From Tolumonas osonensis (lineage in GTDB: Bacteria; Pseudomonadota; Gammaproteobacteria; Enterobacterales; Aeromonadaceae), in contig NZ_JACHGR010000006.1 of the NCBI RefSeq assembly GCF_014202415.1, positions 186,001 through 250,000 of the forward strand: a stretch of DNA of 64,000 bases, written 5' to 3'. Position numbers and translations under genes: made by a program. Of the stretch, positions 42,622-52,023 are shown piece by piece (positions within the stretch are counted from its first letter, which is position 1; each line of letters begins with the position of its first letter). The notes below the pieces were generated by a model, which did no database searches, had not been told where the DNA came from, and saw only the letters and a list, made by a program, of their open reading frames with translations.

Positions 42622-43719
42622 ATGTCATCGGCTATCGAAATTAGAAATTTAACCAAGCGTTACAATGATCTGACGATTTTGAATGACATATCTTTCTCGA
42701 TCGAACCGAGCGAGTTCATTGTCTTTTTAGGCCCGTCAGGCTGCGGCAAATCCACGTTGCTGCGCATGATCGCCGGTCTGGAAAGCATCAGTGACGGCGA
42801 GATCTGGATGGATCAGAACCGCCTTGATGTACTGCCGCCCGGTAAGCGCAATGTGTCGATGGTGTTCCAGAACTATGCGTTATATCCGCATATGACGGTG
42901 GAAGACAACATGGCGTTTGGGCTGAAAAACATTGGCACTGACCCGGATGTGATCCGTACCCGGATCAAATCCGCCGCCGAAATGCTGGAAATGACGCACC
43001 TGCTGAAGCGTAAACCCGCAGAGCTTTCCGGCGGTCAGCGGCAGCGTGTCGCGATCGGGCGGGCCATTGTCAGAGAGCCGAAGGCGTTCCTGTTTGACGA
43101 ACCTCTTTCCAACCTGGATGCCGCACTGCGTGGCCGCACCCGTATTGAGCTGGCGCAACTGCATCAGCGCGTCAAAGCCACCATGATTTTCGTTACCCAC
43201 GATCAGGTGGAAGCGATGACGCTGGCGGATCGTATCGTGGTGCTGAATAACACCCGGATTGAACAGATCGGTACCCCGATCGAAATCTACCAGCGACCTG
43301 CCTCGAAGTTTGTGGCCGGTTTTGTTGGTACGCCTGCCATGAACTTCGTCAATGTGACGGCACTAAGCAATGACGGTGGCGCCACCACGGTGCATATCGA
43401 CGGCATGAAGCCGATCGCAACCCGCATTGATTACGCAAAACTGCCGGACCCGCATGCCTGTTTTGAACTGGGAGTACGGGCAGAAGATATTGATCTGGTT
43501 GATGAATCGCAGGCCGAAGTCAGTGGCATCGTTTCGTTTGTGGAACGGTTAGGGGAACGTACGCTGCTGTATGTCCGCCTGGCTGACGGTCGGATGCTGA
43601 TTGCCGATACCGATGGCAAATCGCAGATCAGTTCCGGTGAAACAGTGCATCTGAAAATGAACAAAGTTGCGGTTCATCTGTTTGACGCCAACGGTGTCGC
43701 TTACCACGGAGAAGCATGA
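42622..43719 (+). CDS. Sugar ABC transporter ATP-binding protein (MalK/UgpC type)
   Basis: A 365-residue ATPase. Walker A GPSGCGKST, Q-loop FQNYALYPHM, signature LSGGQRQRVAIGRA, Walker B AFLFDEPLSNLD and H-loop VTHDQ are all present, followed by a C-terminal TOBE/OB regulatory domain as in MalK and UgpC. The ATG at 42622 follows AAGGA by nine bases. A dedicated ATPase inside the operon is less common than sharing one among carbohydrate uptake systems. It energises the two permeases that follow. Confidence 0.92.
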   Translation: MSSAIEIRNLTKRYNDLTILNDISFSIEPSEFIVFLGPSGCGKSTLLRMIAGLESISDGEIWMDQNRLDVLPPGKRNVSMVFQNYALYPHMTVEDNMAFGLKNIGTDPDVIRTRIKSAAEMLEMTHLLKRKPAELSGGQRQRVAIGRAIVREPKAFLFDEPLSNLDAALRGRTRIELAQLHQRVKATMIFVTHDQVEAMTLADRIVVLNNTRIEQIGTPIEIYQRPASKFVAGFVGTPAMNFVNVTALSNDGGATTVHIDGMKPIATRIDYAKLPDPHACFELGVRAEDIDLVDESQAEVSGIVSFVERLGERTLLYVRLADGRMLIADTDGKSQISSGETVHLKMNKVAVHLFDANGVAYHGEA

Positions 43720-44597
43720 TGAGAGATCAAGTCCGTAGGGGTGAGTGGCTGAATCTGGCCTTCATCCTGCCGTATCTGCTGGTGTTTATCGCGATGATCC
43801 TGATCCCGCTGGTATGGGGGATCAGCCTGAGCTTTGAAAAAGTGGATCTGTTTGGTTCGGGCCGTTTTGTCGGTCTGGCCAATTATCAGCGGTTACTCAG
43901 CGACAAGATTTTTCTGCAGACCGTCACGAATACGCTCTATTTTGTGCTGCTGACGGTGCCGGCTCTGGTCGTACTGGGTCTGTTTCTGGCGATTGCGCTG
44001 AATAAACAGACCTGGGTTGCCGCCAGTCTGCGTGGGATCTTTTTCTCCTCGACCATCCTGTCGGTCACGGTGGTCACGCTGATCTGGCGCATCGTCTTTA
44101 TCCCGAATGACGGGCTGATGGCGAACATCTTTACGAAATTGGGACTGGAGCCGATCGCCTTCTTGTCCGACCCCAACTGGTCACTGATTGCGGTCGCGGT
44201 CGCCACGGTCTGGTGGTGTCTGGGTCTGCCGATGATGCTGTTTATCGCTGCGTTACAGCAGATCCCGAAAGAGATTTACGAAGCAGCCGCGCTGGATAAC
44301 GCCAGCCGCTGGACTGTGTTCTTCCGGATCACGATCCCATCCATCATGCGCACCATTGTCCTGGTCGTCATTATTGAAATCGTCATGCAGTTTCAATTGT
44401 TCGGACAGGCACTGCTCATGACCAACGGCGGCCCGAACAACTCGTCACGGTCGATGGTGATGTTCATTTATGACGTTGGTTTCCGCCGCTGGGATATCGG
44501 CCTTGCTGCTGCCGCGTCTCAGATCCTGTTCGCCGTCATTCTGGTGGCCGCGATGGCACAGTTTTTTGTCTCCAGCCGTTCAAAGAGGAATGCCTGA
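43719..44597 (+). CDS. Sugar ABC transporter permease 1 (MalF-like)
   Basis: A 292-residue inner-membrane subunit with six predicted helices and the EAA coupling loop EIYEAAALDNASRWTVFFRITIPS that docks on the ATPase. The start overlaps the ATPase stop by one base (TGATG); another ATG at 43716 is possible. It forms the translocation channel with the next gene product. Confidence 0.9.
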   Translation: MRDQVRRGEWLNLAFILPYLLVFIAMILIPLVWGISLSFEKVDLFGSGRFVGLANYQRLLSDKIFLQTVTNTLYFVLLTVPALVVLGLFLAIALNKQTWVAASLRGIFFSSTILSVTVVTLIWRIVFIPNDGLMANIFTKLGLEPIAFLSDPNWSLIAVAVATVWWCLGLPMMLFIAALQQIPKEIYEAAALDNASRWTVFFRITIPSIMRTIVLVVIIEIVMQFQLFGQALLMTNGGPNNSSRSMVMFIYDVGFRRWDIGLAAAASQILFAVILVAAMAQFFVSSRSKRNA

Positions 44598-45502
44598 TGT
44601 CACAAGCCAAAGTTATGAATTCAGGTCTTCAGATGCGTGCTTCTGATACCGACAAACAATTAGTGACCCATAACCCGGGGGTGACCAAAACCAGCAGAGC
44701 CGTGCTGATCTTTACCGTGCTGCTGTCGCTGGTGATGCTGGCGCCGTTCCTGTGGACGCTGGGGCTGTCATTCAAATCGAACCAGGAACTGATGATGGGG
44801 ACGGAAACGGTGTTCCGTTTCCCTTACACGCTGAAGAACTATCTGAACATTATGGAGAGTTCTGCGGTATTCGGCTGGCTGAAGAACAGTCTGATTGTCT
44901 CCGGTTGTATGACGCTGGGCGTGCTGGCTCTGTCCTCTCTGACTGGCTATGCGTTTGCCCGTCTGGAGTTTCCGTTCAAACGGGTGCTGTTTGTGGTGAT
45001 CCTGATGGGGCTGGCCGTGCCGGAACAGGCGGTGATCATTGCCCGTCATCAGCTGTTCAGTCAGTTAGGTCTGCATAACACCTATCTGGGGCTGATTTTA
45101 CCGGGTTTATCGGCACCATTTGGCGTGTTCCTGATGACGCAGTTTTTCAAAGCGATCCCGAAAGAGATTGATGAAGCCGCCTTACTGGACAATGCCTCCC
45201 GTTTCAAAATCTTCTGGAAGGTGTTGCTCCCGTTGACGCTGCCGGCACAGGCGACGCTGGGCATCCTGACGTTTCTGACTTCCTGGAACGACTATTTCTG
45301 GCCGCTGATTTCCGCGACGCAGAAAGAGATGTTCACGCTGACGGTGGGTATCGCGTCATCACAATCCAATTTCGCACAGAGTGAAGGGCTGGGCTTCCTC
45401 TCTTCGCAGGCCATTTTCTCGGCGATCCCGATCATTCTTGTCTACATCTTTTTCCAGAAACACATAGTGACCGCTGTGTCGGGAGGTGCTGTGAAACAGT
45501 GA
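44597..45502 (+). CDS. Sugar ABC transporter permease 2 (MalG-like)
   Basis: A 301-residue partner permease. It has a cytoplasmic N-terminal extension of about 30 residues, six helices and the EAA loop EIDEAALLDNASRFKIFWKVLLPLTLP. The start shares one base with the previous stop. PLISATQKEMFTLTVGIA in the last loop is typical of CUT1-family MalG proteins. Confidence 0.9.
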   Translation: MSQAKVMNSGLQMRASDTDKQLVTHNPGVTKTSRAVLIFTVLLSLVMLAPFLWTLGLSFKSNQELMMGTETVFRFPYTLKNYLNIMESSAVFGWLKNSLIVSGCMTLGVLALSSLTGYAFARLEFPFKRVLFVVILMGLAVPEQAVIIARHQLFSQLGLHNTYLGLILPGLSAPFGVFLMTQFFKAIPKEIDEAALLDNASRFKIFWKVLLPLTLPAQATLGILTFLTSWNDYFWPLISATQKEMFTLTVGIASSQSNFAQSEGLGFLSSQAIFSAIPIILVYIFFQKHIVTAVSGGAVKQ

Positions 45503-45599
45503 CAGACATGATGAATCAATGCCGTAACTAAAGAATGCAGTAACAGAACAACACAACAACGAATATGAGAGATGATCTCGTTCAGGAAAGGAATGAATA

Positions 45600-46913
45600 A
45601 TGAAACATTCACGCGTTTTTGTTTGCATGACCCTGGCTTCGTTACTGAATGCATCCAGTGCATTTGCCGCAACCCAGTTACACCTGCAGCGTTTCTTTGG
45701 CGCCTGTGATGCCGAATACGGCAAAAGCACCGACGTCAGTGCCGCGGAAGGCGAATGCGGCATCATGACCACGCTGATCAATAAATTCAGTGCCGAGCAT
45801 CCGGATATTGAAGTCAAAGTCTCCACGGTGGAATGGCCGGGTTACGATCAGCTGACCGCGCAGATGGCATCAAGAACGCCGCCTGATCTGGTGACAATGC
45901 ACAATTCCGTAATTGCCGATTACCAGTCGCGTGAGTTGATCCTGCCAATCGACGATATTCTGGCAAAGGCGCAAGTCGACAAATCGATCTTTACGTCAAC
46001 GGCGCAGAACGGCGTAGTGCGCGCTGACAAGATGTATGGTCTGCCGATTGATACCTGGACCATGCTGTATCACATCAATACCAAGTTAATGAAGCAAGCC
46101 GGGCTGATGGATGCTTCCGGGAAACCGATCCTGCCCACCACGCCGGATGAATTGCTGAAACAGGCAAGACAGTTCAAACAGGCGACCGGCAAACCGTATT
46201 TCGTGCAGATTTTGTCGAATGAAACCGCCGCCTACGCGCGTCTTTTCTATACTTATCTGTTCCAGCAAGGCGCTGAAATATTTAAAGATCCGACGCACAT
46301 ACAACTCCGCACGCCGGAAGCAAAAAATATTGTAAGCTTGTTCAAACAAATCTATGACGAAGGTCTGACCACTAAAAACATGGATTATCCGGCGACTGTG
46401 TCAGCGTTTTCCAACGGGGAAGGCGGTATATTGCTGAATGGTAACTGGTTGCTCGGTACCTACGATGCAGAATCGCATAAGGCGAAAAGTGCACTGTATG
46501 AGAGCTATGCCGCAATGCCTTACCCTCAGTTGTATAAGGCAAAAGCAGCCACTTATGTAGATGGTCACTCCTGGGTCATGCCAAACAAGGAACACAGCCC
46601 GGATGAACTGGCCGCTATCGGGGCCTTCTATAAATTCATGGCTGAAAATGACTTCCAGTGGTCGCGTACCGGCCATTTGCCAAGCGTCAAAGCCGTGCTG
46701 GAAAAACCGGAGTTTCAGGCACTGCCGCAGCGTACCAACCTGATGGAAGTGACCAAAATCGGTACTGGTTTACCAAGCCAGGTTGAACGGCAGTTCGCCA
46801 TTCAGGACATCATTGGCGAAGAGCTGGCGGCCGCCATTACCGGCGCCAAAGAAGTCGATGCTGCGCTGGCGGACGCCGAGTCCCGGGTCAACGAAATGCT
46901 GGCCAACTTGTAG
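45600..46913 (+). CDS. Sugar ABC transporter substrate-binding protein
   Basis: A 437-residue periplasmic CUT1-type binding protein. A signal peptide (MKHSRVFVCMTLASLLNASSAFA) precedes a bilobal domain with IEVKVSTVEWPGYDQLTAQMASRTPPDLVTMH. AAAGGA lies just before the ATG. It completes the importer for the product of extracellular hemicellulose cleavage, most likely arabinose-bearing oligosaccharides given the GH51 and GH43 neighbours. Confidence 0.9.
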   Translation: MKHSRVFVCMTLASLLNASSAFAATQLHLQRFFGACDAEYGKSTDVSAAEGECGIMTTLINKFSAEHPDIEVKVSTVEWPGYDQLTAQMASRTPPDLVTMHNSVIADYQSRELILPIDDILAKAQVDKSIFTSTAQNGVVRADKMYGLPIDTWTMLYHINTKLMKQAGLMDASGKPILPTTPDELLKQARQFKQATGKPYFVQILSNETAAYARLFYTYLFQQGAEIFKDPTHIQLRTPEAKNIVSLFKQIYDEGLTTKNMDYPATVSAFSNGEGGILLNGNWLLGTYDAESHKAKSALYESYAAMPYPQLYKAKAATYVDGHSWVMPNKEHSPDELAAIGAFYKFMAENDFQWSRTGHLPSVKAVLEKPEFQALPQRTNLMEVTKIGTGLPSQVERQFAIQDIIGEELAAAITGAKEVDAALADAESRVNEMLANL

Positions 46914-46987
46914 TCAACGAAGGATGGTCTGACCCGGTTTGTTTCGGGTTCTGAATCGGATTTTAGCGGTAGAGTGATAGGCAGAAT

Positions 46988-47986
46988 ATGCGTAAGAAGA
47001 AAGTAACAATGAGCGATATTGCCACCGAAGTTGGGGTATCTCAGCCGACGGTGTCCGCTATCCTGAATGGCTCTGACAGCATTAAAGTGTCGGAAGCCAC
47101 ACGCATAAAAGTGCTGAATAAAGCCAGGGAACTGGGCTATGCACTGAAACAGAATATCCGCCACAGCAATATGCATCCGCGTATTGCGCTGGTGGTGAAT
47201 AGTCTGAACATGCATGACCCGTTCATCAACGCTGTCTCTGCCGCTAAAACCAGAGCCTGGGAGCTCGATTACCTGCTGGTGGTCTTCGATTACGAAGAGG
47301 ACGAAGAGCTAAGACAGGCCATCTTTTCCGAGATAAAAGAAGACGACTATCAGGGGATGATCTTTGCTTCGAATACACCGAAGTCGATACCGCCTCTGGA
47401 CGATGCACCGCCGATCCCGACGGTCATGCTGAACTGTTTTTGCGATGTTCCCAGCACGATTACGGCGGTTGTCGCCGCCGATTTTTTGGGAGGTTACCGG
47501 GCGACCAGTCATCTGATTTCCCGGAATTACCGCTATATCGCCATGATCACCGGGGAGAGCTGGTCTGAGTCATCTATCCAGCGACAAAAGGGCTATCAGC
47601 AGGCGCTGGTGAATGCCGATATTCCGGCCAATCTGGACTGGATTGTCGAAGGCAACTGGTCGGTCAAGCAAAGTTATCTGGAAACGCTCCGTCTTCTGGA
47701 GTTAACCCCCAGACCGGAGGCAATATTTTGCGCCAGTGACTTAATGGCGGTGGGTTGTTATCAGGCTATCGCGAAAAAAGGTCTGACTATCCCGGACGAT
47801 ATTGCGGTGATGGGATATGACAACCAGCTTTTAGCCAGTGAACTGACCCCGGGATTAAGCTCGATTGATCTGCCTTATGACGAGATGGGCCGGAAAGCGG
47901 TCGAGCTGATTTGCAAGGTGTCGCCGGAAGAGGCATTACCGCTGATAAAGATTGAAGGTGAGTTATATATCCGTGAATCGACATAA
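46988..47986 (+). CDS. LacI-family repressor of the arabinoside locus
   Basis: A 332-residue regulator. The N-terminal HTH (VTMSDIATEVGVSQPTVSAILNGSDSIKVSEATRIKVLNKARELGY) and hinge are followed by a sugar-binding core (IFCASDLMAVGCYQAIAKKG; DIAVMGYDNQ). It sits inside the cluster between the transporter and GH43 genes and so probably senses the imported sugar. No certain operator was recognised near it. Confidence 0.9.
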   Translation: MRKKKVTMSDIATEVGVSQPTVSAILNGSDSIKVSEATRIKVLNKARELGYALKQNIRHSNMHPRIALVVNSLNMHDPFINAVSAAKTRAWELDYLLVVFDYEEDEELRQAIFSEIKEDDYQGMIFASNTPKSIPPLDDAPPIPTVMLNCFCDVPSTITAVVAADFLGGYRATSHLISRNYRYIAMITGESWSESSIQRQKGYQQALVNADIPANLDWIVEGNWSVKQSYLETLRLLELTPRPEAIFCASDLMAVGCYQAIAKKGLTIPDDIAVMGYDNQLLASELTPGLSSIDLPYDEMGRKAVELICKVSPEEALPLIKIEGELYIREST

Positions 47987-48113
47987 ACGGTAGATCAACT
48001 CACTTTTAAATCAGGTTTTAGTTCCATTTTTTGCGTCTTTATCTGACGAGGGATTGGTGCGCGCTGAATTTCATCTGTTTTTTATTTTTGTTTCAGGCAA
48101 CGGAGTTATCAAC

Positions 48114-49073
48114 ATGAAAATTATGAACCCGGTTATTGAACAAAGGGCTGATCCGCATATTTATCTGCATACGGATGGTTATTATTATTTCACTGCCTCC
48201 GTTCCGGAATACGATCGTATTGAATTAAGACGCTCAAAGGAATTGGCGGAATTAAGCACGACGAACGAGATTATTACGGCATGGCAAAAACCGGAGCAAG
48301 GTCCGTACAGTGATCTGATCTGGGCGCCGGAAATTCATTATATTAATCACCACTGGTATATCTATTTTGCCGCCGCGCCAAACCGGGAAATCAAGGACGC
48401 TGCGTTTCAGCATCGGATGTATGTAATTGGCAATGAAAGTGAAAACCCGCTGGAAGGGAAATGGTGCTTTTTAGGTCAGGTCGACTCAGGGATTGACGCA
48501 TTTTGTCTGGATGCCACCACCTTCACCCATGACGAAAAGCTTTATTATGTGTGGGCACAGAAACATCCGGATATCCGGGGTAATTCAAGTCTTTATATTG
48601 CTCAGATGAAGAGCCCGACAGAACTACTGTCTGAACCGGTCTTGTTGAGCAAACCGGAATTTGACTGGGAAACCCGCGGTTTTTGGGTTAATGAAGGTCC
48701 ATCAGTGCTTAAACGTCATGGCCGGATCTTTATCAGTTATTCCGCCAGTGCCACCGATGAAAACTATTGTATGGGGCTGTTATACGCGGATCAGAATGCC
48801 GATCTGCTGAATCCGGCAAGTTGGCACAAGCACTCGGAGCCGGTATTTCAGACATCATGGGAAAAACGTATTTTCGGGCCGGGGCATAATAGTTTCACCC
48901 AAACGAAAGACGGAAAACAGGATTTACTGGTCTATCACGCCCGGAATTATACCGAAATCGAAGGCGACCCATTATGGGATCCGAATCGTCATACCTGTAT
49001 TCAGACTTTAAGCTGGAATAAGGACGGGTTTCCGGTGTTTGGATCGCCGCAAACGGAGTTCTCGATAGAGTGA
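48114..49073 (+). CDS. GH43 family glycosidase (arabinosidase/xylosidase), cytoplasmic
   Basis: A 319-residue five-bladed beta-propeller enzyme without signal peptide. Probable catalytic residues are the base Asp13 (RADPHIYL), the pKa-modulating Asp133 (CLDATTF) and the acid Glu194 (NEGPSVL). WAPEIHYI is a family blade motif. The ATG at 48114 has GGAG eight bases upstream. It would trim arabinose or xylose from oligosaccharides inside the cell, working with the GH51 enzyme. Confidence 0.9.
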   Translation: MKIMNPVIEQRADPHIYLHTDGYYYFTASVPEYDRIELRRSKELAELSTTNEIITAWQKPEQGPYSDLIWAPEIHYINHHWYIYFAAAPNREIKDAAFQHRMYVIGNESENPLEGKWCFLGQVDSGIDAFCLDATTFTHDEKLYYVWAQKHPDIRGNSSLYIAQMKSPTELLSEPVLLSKPEFDWETRGFWVNEGPSVLKRHGRIFISYSASATDENYCMGLLYADQNADLLNPASWHKHSEPVFQTSWEKRIFGPGHNSFTQTKDGKQDLLVYHARNYTEIEGDPLWDPNRHTCIQTLSWNKDGFPVFGSPQTEFSIE

Positions 49074-49087
49074 TTGCGCATGCAACC

Positions 49088-49116
49088 GGCGGCACTGATA
49101 TAACAGGCGTGCCGCC
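49088..49116. terminator. GC-rich hairpin between convergent GH43 and GNAT genes
   Basis: GGCGGCAC / GTGCCGCC stem, 13-base loop, no T-run. It may be a terminator for one of the converging genes. Confidence 0.4.
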
Positions 49117-49122
49117 TGGCTG

Positions 49123-49623
49123 CTAACTGGTTGCCTTGAACCCTTCATGAAAGGCAATGAAGCCTTGGGGAATTTTTTCACTGAAGGGCAGGATCATGAA
49201 ATATTCTTGCGGGATGCCTTCATGCACCAGTTCCGGATAATTTTTGAAACCGAAACGCTGGTAATAGGCCGGCTCGCCAACCAGTGCACAGCCTTGTCCG
49301 CCCAGTGCTTTCAACTGAGATAAGCCTTCGTTCAGCAGCGCTTTGCCAATGCCTTGCTGCTGATAGTCAGGTAATACGGAAATCGGCCCCAGACCATACC
49401 AGCCTGTCGTGCCATCAGACATCGTGACTGGCGAGAAGGCCGCATGACCGACAACCCGTCCATCCAGTTCCGCCACAAGCGAGAGGGTCAGCGCCCCGGC
49501 GTTCCGCAATGCGTTGATGATGAATTGTTCCGTATGAAAACTGAACGGATGATCTTTGAACGCCGCGATCGAGACTTCAGAAATGGCATCAAAATCCGCC
49601 GGTGTTTCTTTTCGTATGATCAT
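49123..49623 (-). CDS. GNAT-family N-acetyltransferase (YhbS-like)
   Basis: A 166-residue acetyltransferase: MIIRKETPADFDAISEV at the start, acetyl-CoA loop LPDYQQQGIGKALL and the YhbS-like GEPAYYQRFGFKNY. The ATG at 49623 follows a G-rich ribosome binding site; the longer open frame reads back into the amidinohydrolase gene and its terminator and is not real. The acceptor substrate is unknown. Confidence 0.88.
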   Translation of the reverse strand: MIIRKETPADFDAISEVSIAAFKDHPFSFHTEQFIINALRNAGALTLSLVAELDGRVVGHAAFSPVTMSDGTTGWYGLGPISVLPDYQQQGIGKALLNEGLSQLKALGGQGCALVGEPAYYQRFGFKNYPELVHEGIPQEYFMILPFSEKIPQGFIAFHEGFKATS

Positions 49624-49730
49624 GTTGCCCCCCGGTAAATGGGAACACGTAATCTTATGAGTATGGCTGATTTTGTATTCCTGGATGGGATAAGTACCCT
49701 CTAATTCAATTACTGTTTCCGGGTTACATA

Positions 49731-49760
49731 AATCAAAAGGACGACGCTTGGGTCGTCCTT
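49731..49760 (-). terminator. Terminator after amidinohydrolase gene
   Basis: AAGGACGAC / GTCGTCCTT perfect stem with a 6-base loop, followed on the minus strand by a T-rich run, about 20 bases after the stop. Confidence 0.88.
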
Positions 49761-49778
49761 GCTCTGTCGGAATAGATA

Positions 49779-50681
49779 CTAATCGCGACGTAACGGCTGG
49801 CACATGCAATGTATGCCACCACCACCTTTGGTGATCATGCTGATATCCGGGTCGAATACCGTCAGACCATGCGCCAGACACTGCGCTTTCAGTTTCTTGC
49901 TTTCTGCGGGTAACAGCACACGTTCATTACCTAATGACACAATATTGCAGCCAAGTTCCATCGCATCTTTATAAGGCACATCGATAAACTCGATGTTCTT
50001 CTGTTTCAGCCAAATGAGCACATCATCGGGTAACACTTCCCGGCATACCGCTGCCAGCTTATCTGCCACCATGACACACTGAACGTCCATATGCAGGAAA
50101 TGTGGATCAAATCGTCCGATTTTGAATTCCCAGCCTTCTTTTTCAAACCAGCCTTTTACCTGTTCCGCCCCGGCCAAACTGGTGCGTTCTCCCGAACAGC
50201 CGCACAGCACGGCGCCGGGTTCAATCAGCATAAAATCACCGCCTTCAAATGTACCGGCGCTGACAACGTCAAAAATGGGGATCTCTTTTTCCCGATAAAA
50301 GTTAAGTACAGACACCCATTCTGCACGTCGCCATGGGCTATACATCTGGCACACAATCGGACCCCACGGTGTCATTACCGATGAGTCGCGCGCGTAGATA
50401 GAGTAGGGCTGGTCAGCCTGCGGTGGAAGAATGTGCACATTCACATCGGCCTGACGATAAACATCCAGCATTTCCTGATATTGTGCTTTGGCAATAGCAG
50501 CATCAAACTGCACACCATCCCGCATGTGGCGGCGTGATGTTGCATTGCCGTCCCGCCATGAAAAATGCTCAATAGAGCCGACCAAGACTTCGCGTAATGT
50601 ACCCGTCTCAGAGGTGATGCCCCATTCTTTCAGCACGGGAGTACCGCCATTAAGTGAGCGGGATTGTAAAAATCCTTTCAT
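49779..50681 (-). CDS. Amidinotransferase/DDAH-family guanidino hydrolase
   Basis: A 300-residue pentein-fold enzyme. The likely catalytic Cys292 sits in GGGGIHCMCQ, with Asp-rich YARDSSV, EGGDF (Asp/Glu) and HMDVQC (His) forming the rest of the site. Members such as dimethylarginine dimethylaminohydrolase turn guanidino groups into ureido groups. The nearby C294 makes two adjacent cysteines. AAGGAAG precedes the start, which overlaps the stop of the upstream hydrolase (ATGA). The substrate cannot be read from the sequence. Confidence 0.85.
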   Translation of the reverse strand: MKGFLQSRSLNGGTPVLKEWGITSETGTLREVLVGSIEHFSWRDGNATSRRHMRDGVQFDAAIAKAQYQEMLDVYRQADVNVHILPPQADQPYSIYARDSSVMTPWGPIVCQMYSPWRRAEWVSVLNFYREKEIPIFDVVSAGTFEGGDFMLIEPGAVLCGCSGERTSLAGAEQVKGWFEKEGWEFKIGRFDPHFLHMDVQCVMVADKLAAVCREVLPDDVLIWLKQKNIEFIDVPYKDAMELGCNIVSLGNERVLLPAESKKLKAQCLAHGLTVFDPDISMITKGGGGIHCMCQPLRRD

Positions 50682-51934
50682 ATAACTTCCTTCTGATGGA
50701 TGTCAGGGGCTGCCAGCCGGAGTACAGCGTGAAGCAATACGTTGGCGCCCTTGGTTAGCTGTTCTGGTGAGGCATATTCCAGTTCGTTATGAGAAATGCC
50801 GTCTTTACAAGGAATGAAGATCATGCCGACCGGTGCAACCCGCGACAGATATACCGAGTCGTGCCCGGCGCCGGAGACAATTGGCTGGGCGGTATAACCC
50901 AGTTGCTGGCTGGCGCGGGTGATGGCATCAATACACTGCGGATTAAACTGAACCGCCGGAGAGTGCCAGACCGGGGTGACTGACACAGCAACAGCACCAT
51001 GGCATTCTGCACAAATTGATTGAAATTCTGCTGTCATGGTTTCCAGTGCGGACTGCTCGGGATGACGCAAATCCACAGAAAAAATCACCTGTGCCGGTAC
51101 GGTATTGCGGGCTCCAGGCAGGGTTTTAATATCGCCGATGGTTAAGCGAGACTGTTCGCCATGACGTGCGGCGAGCGCATAAAGACTGCTGAGTAACGGC
51201 GCGAGAGCCGCCACTGGATCGCGTCGCATTGTCATTGGCGTTGGCCCGGCGTGAGTAGTTTCACCAGTCAGTGTGACGTCAAACCAGTTCATTCCCTGCA
51301 CACCGGTGACAATACCGATGTCGCGGTACTGATTCTCCAGGATCGGCCCTTGCTCAATGTGTAATTCCAGTGCGGCAGCGATTGGAAAAGGGCGGCATGG
51401 TATGTCACCCCATTGTGCTGTTTCCATCAGGGCATCGTAGACGGTGATACCGGATTTATCTGCAGATTGATGCATGCTGGCCTGATCAAGCGCACCACTG
51501 AATACACCGGAGCCCATCATGGCTGGTGCAAAACGAGCGCCTTCTTCATTGGTCCAGACAGCAATTTCCAGTGGATGTCGTGTTGTGATGCCAGCTTCGC
51601 GCAGCGTGGTCATCACTTCCAGCGCAGCTAACACACCATAGACACCATCGTAATGACCGCCGGTAGGCTGAGTATCAAGATGTGAACTCATCAGAATCGC
51701 TGGACAAGTATTATCTTGTCCCGGCCAGCGCACAAACAGGTTTCCCATCTGATCCCGGCGAACCTTCCCGCCAATCTGGGAACTCCAGTCCAGGAACAAC
51801 TGCCGGCCTCGTTTATCTTCATCGGTCAGCGCCTGACGATTAGAGCCTCCTTTCGGGGTCATACCGATATCCGCCATAGCATTAAGATGTTCCAGCAAAC
51901 GGGTCTGATTGATAGCAAGTTGGGATAAATTCAT
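50678..51934 (-). CDS. Zn-dependent N-carbamoyl-L-amino-acid / allantoate amidohydrolase
   Basis: A 418-residue M20-family dinuclear hydrolase. Metal ligands appear in SSHLDT, GGHYDGVYG, NEEGARF, ELHIEQGP and SHNELEYA. It cleaves ureido (N-carbamoyl) groups from amino acids, releasing ammonia and CO2. It is translationally coupled to the downstream amidinohydrolase, so a two-step path guanidino to ureido to amine is plausible. The ribosome binding site is weak (GATGAG). Confidence 0.88.
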   Translation of the reverse strand: MNLSQLAINQTRLLEHLNAMADIGMTPKGGSNRQALTDEDKRGRQLFLDWSSQIGGKVRRDQMGNLFVRWPGQDNTCPAILMSSHLDTQPTGGHYDGVYGVLAALEVMTTLREAGITTRHPLEIAVWTNEEGARFAPAMMGSGVFSGALDQASMHQSADKSGITVYDALMETAQWGDIPCRPFPIAAALELHIEQGPILENQYRDIGIVTGVQGMNWFDVTLTGETTHAGPTPMTMRRDPVAALAPLLSSLYALAARHGEQSRLTIGDIKTLPGARNTVPAQVIFSVDLRHPEQSALETMTAEFQSICAECHGAVAVSVTPVWHSPAVQFNPQCIDAITRASQQLGYTAQPIVSGAGHDSVYLSRVAPVGMIFIPCKDGISHNELEYASPEQLTKGANVLLHAVLRLAAPDIHQKEVI

Positions 51935-52023
51935 GATGCACTCATCTTAAGAATCATGCTGTCATGCTAGCTAACAGGGTGAGTGGTGGGTATCACCCTG
52001 TTGAGGTATAAGAAACCAAGAAA

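Noticed and set aside
49624-49881. 86-residue N-terminal extension of the GNAT protein
   Set aside because: It would read through the amidinohydrolase terminator and coding region; the GNAT fold starts at MIIRKE.
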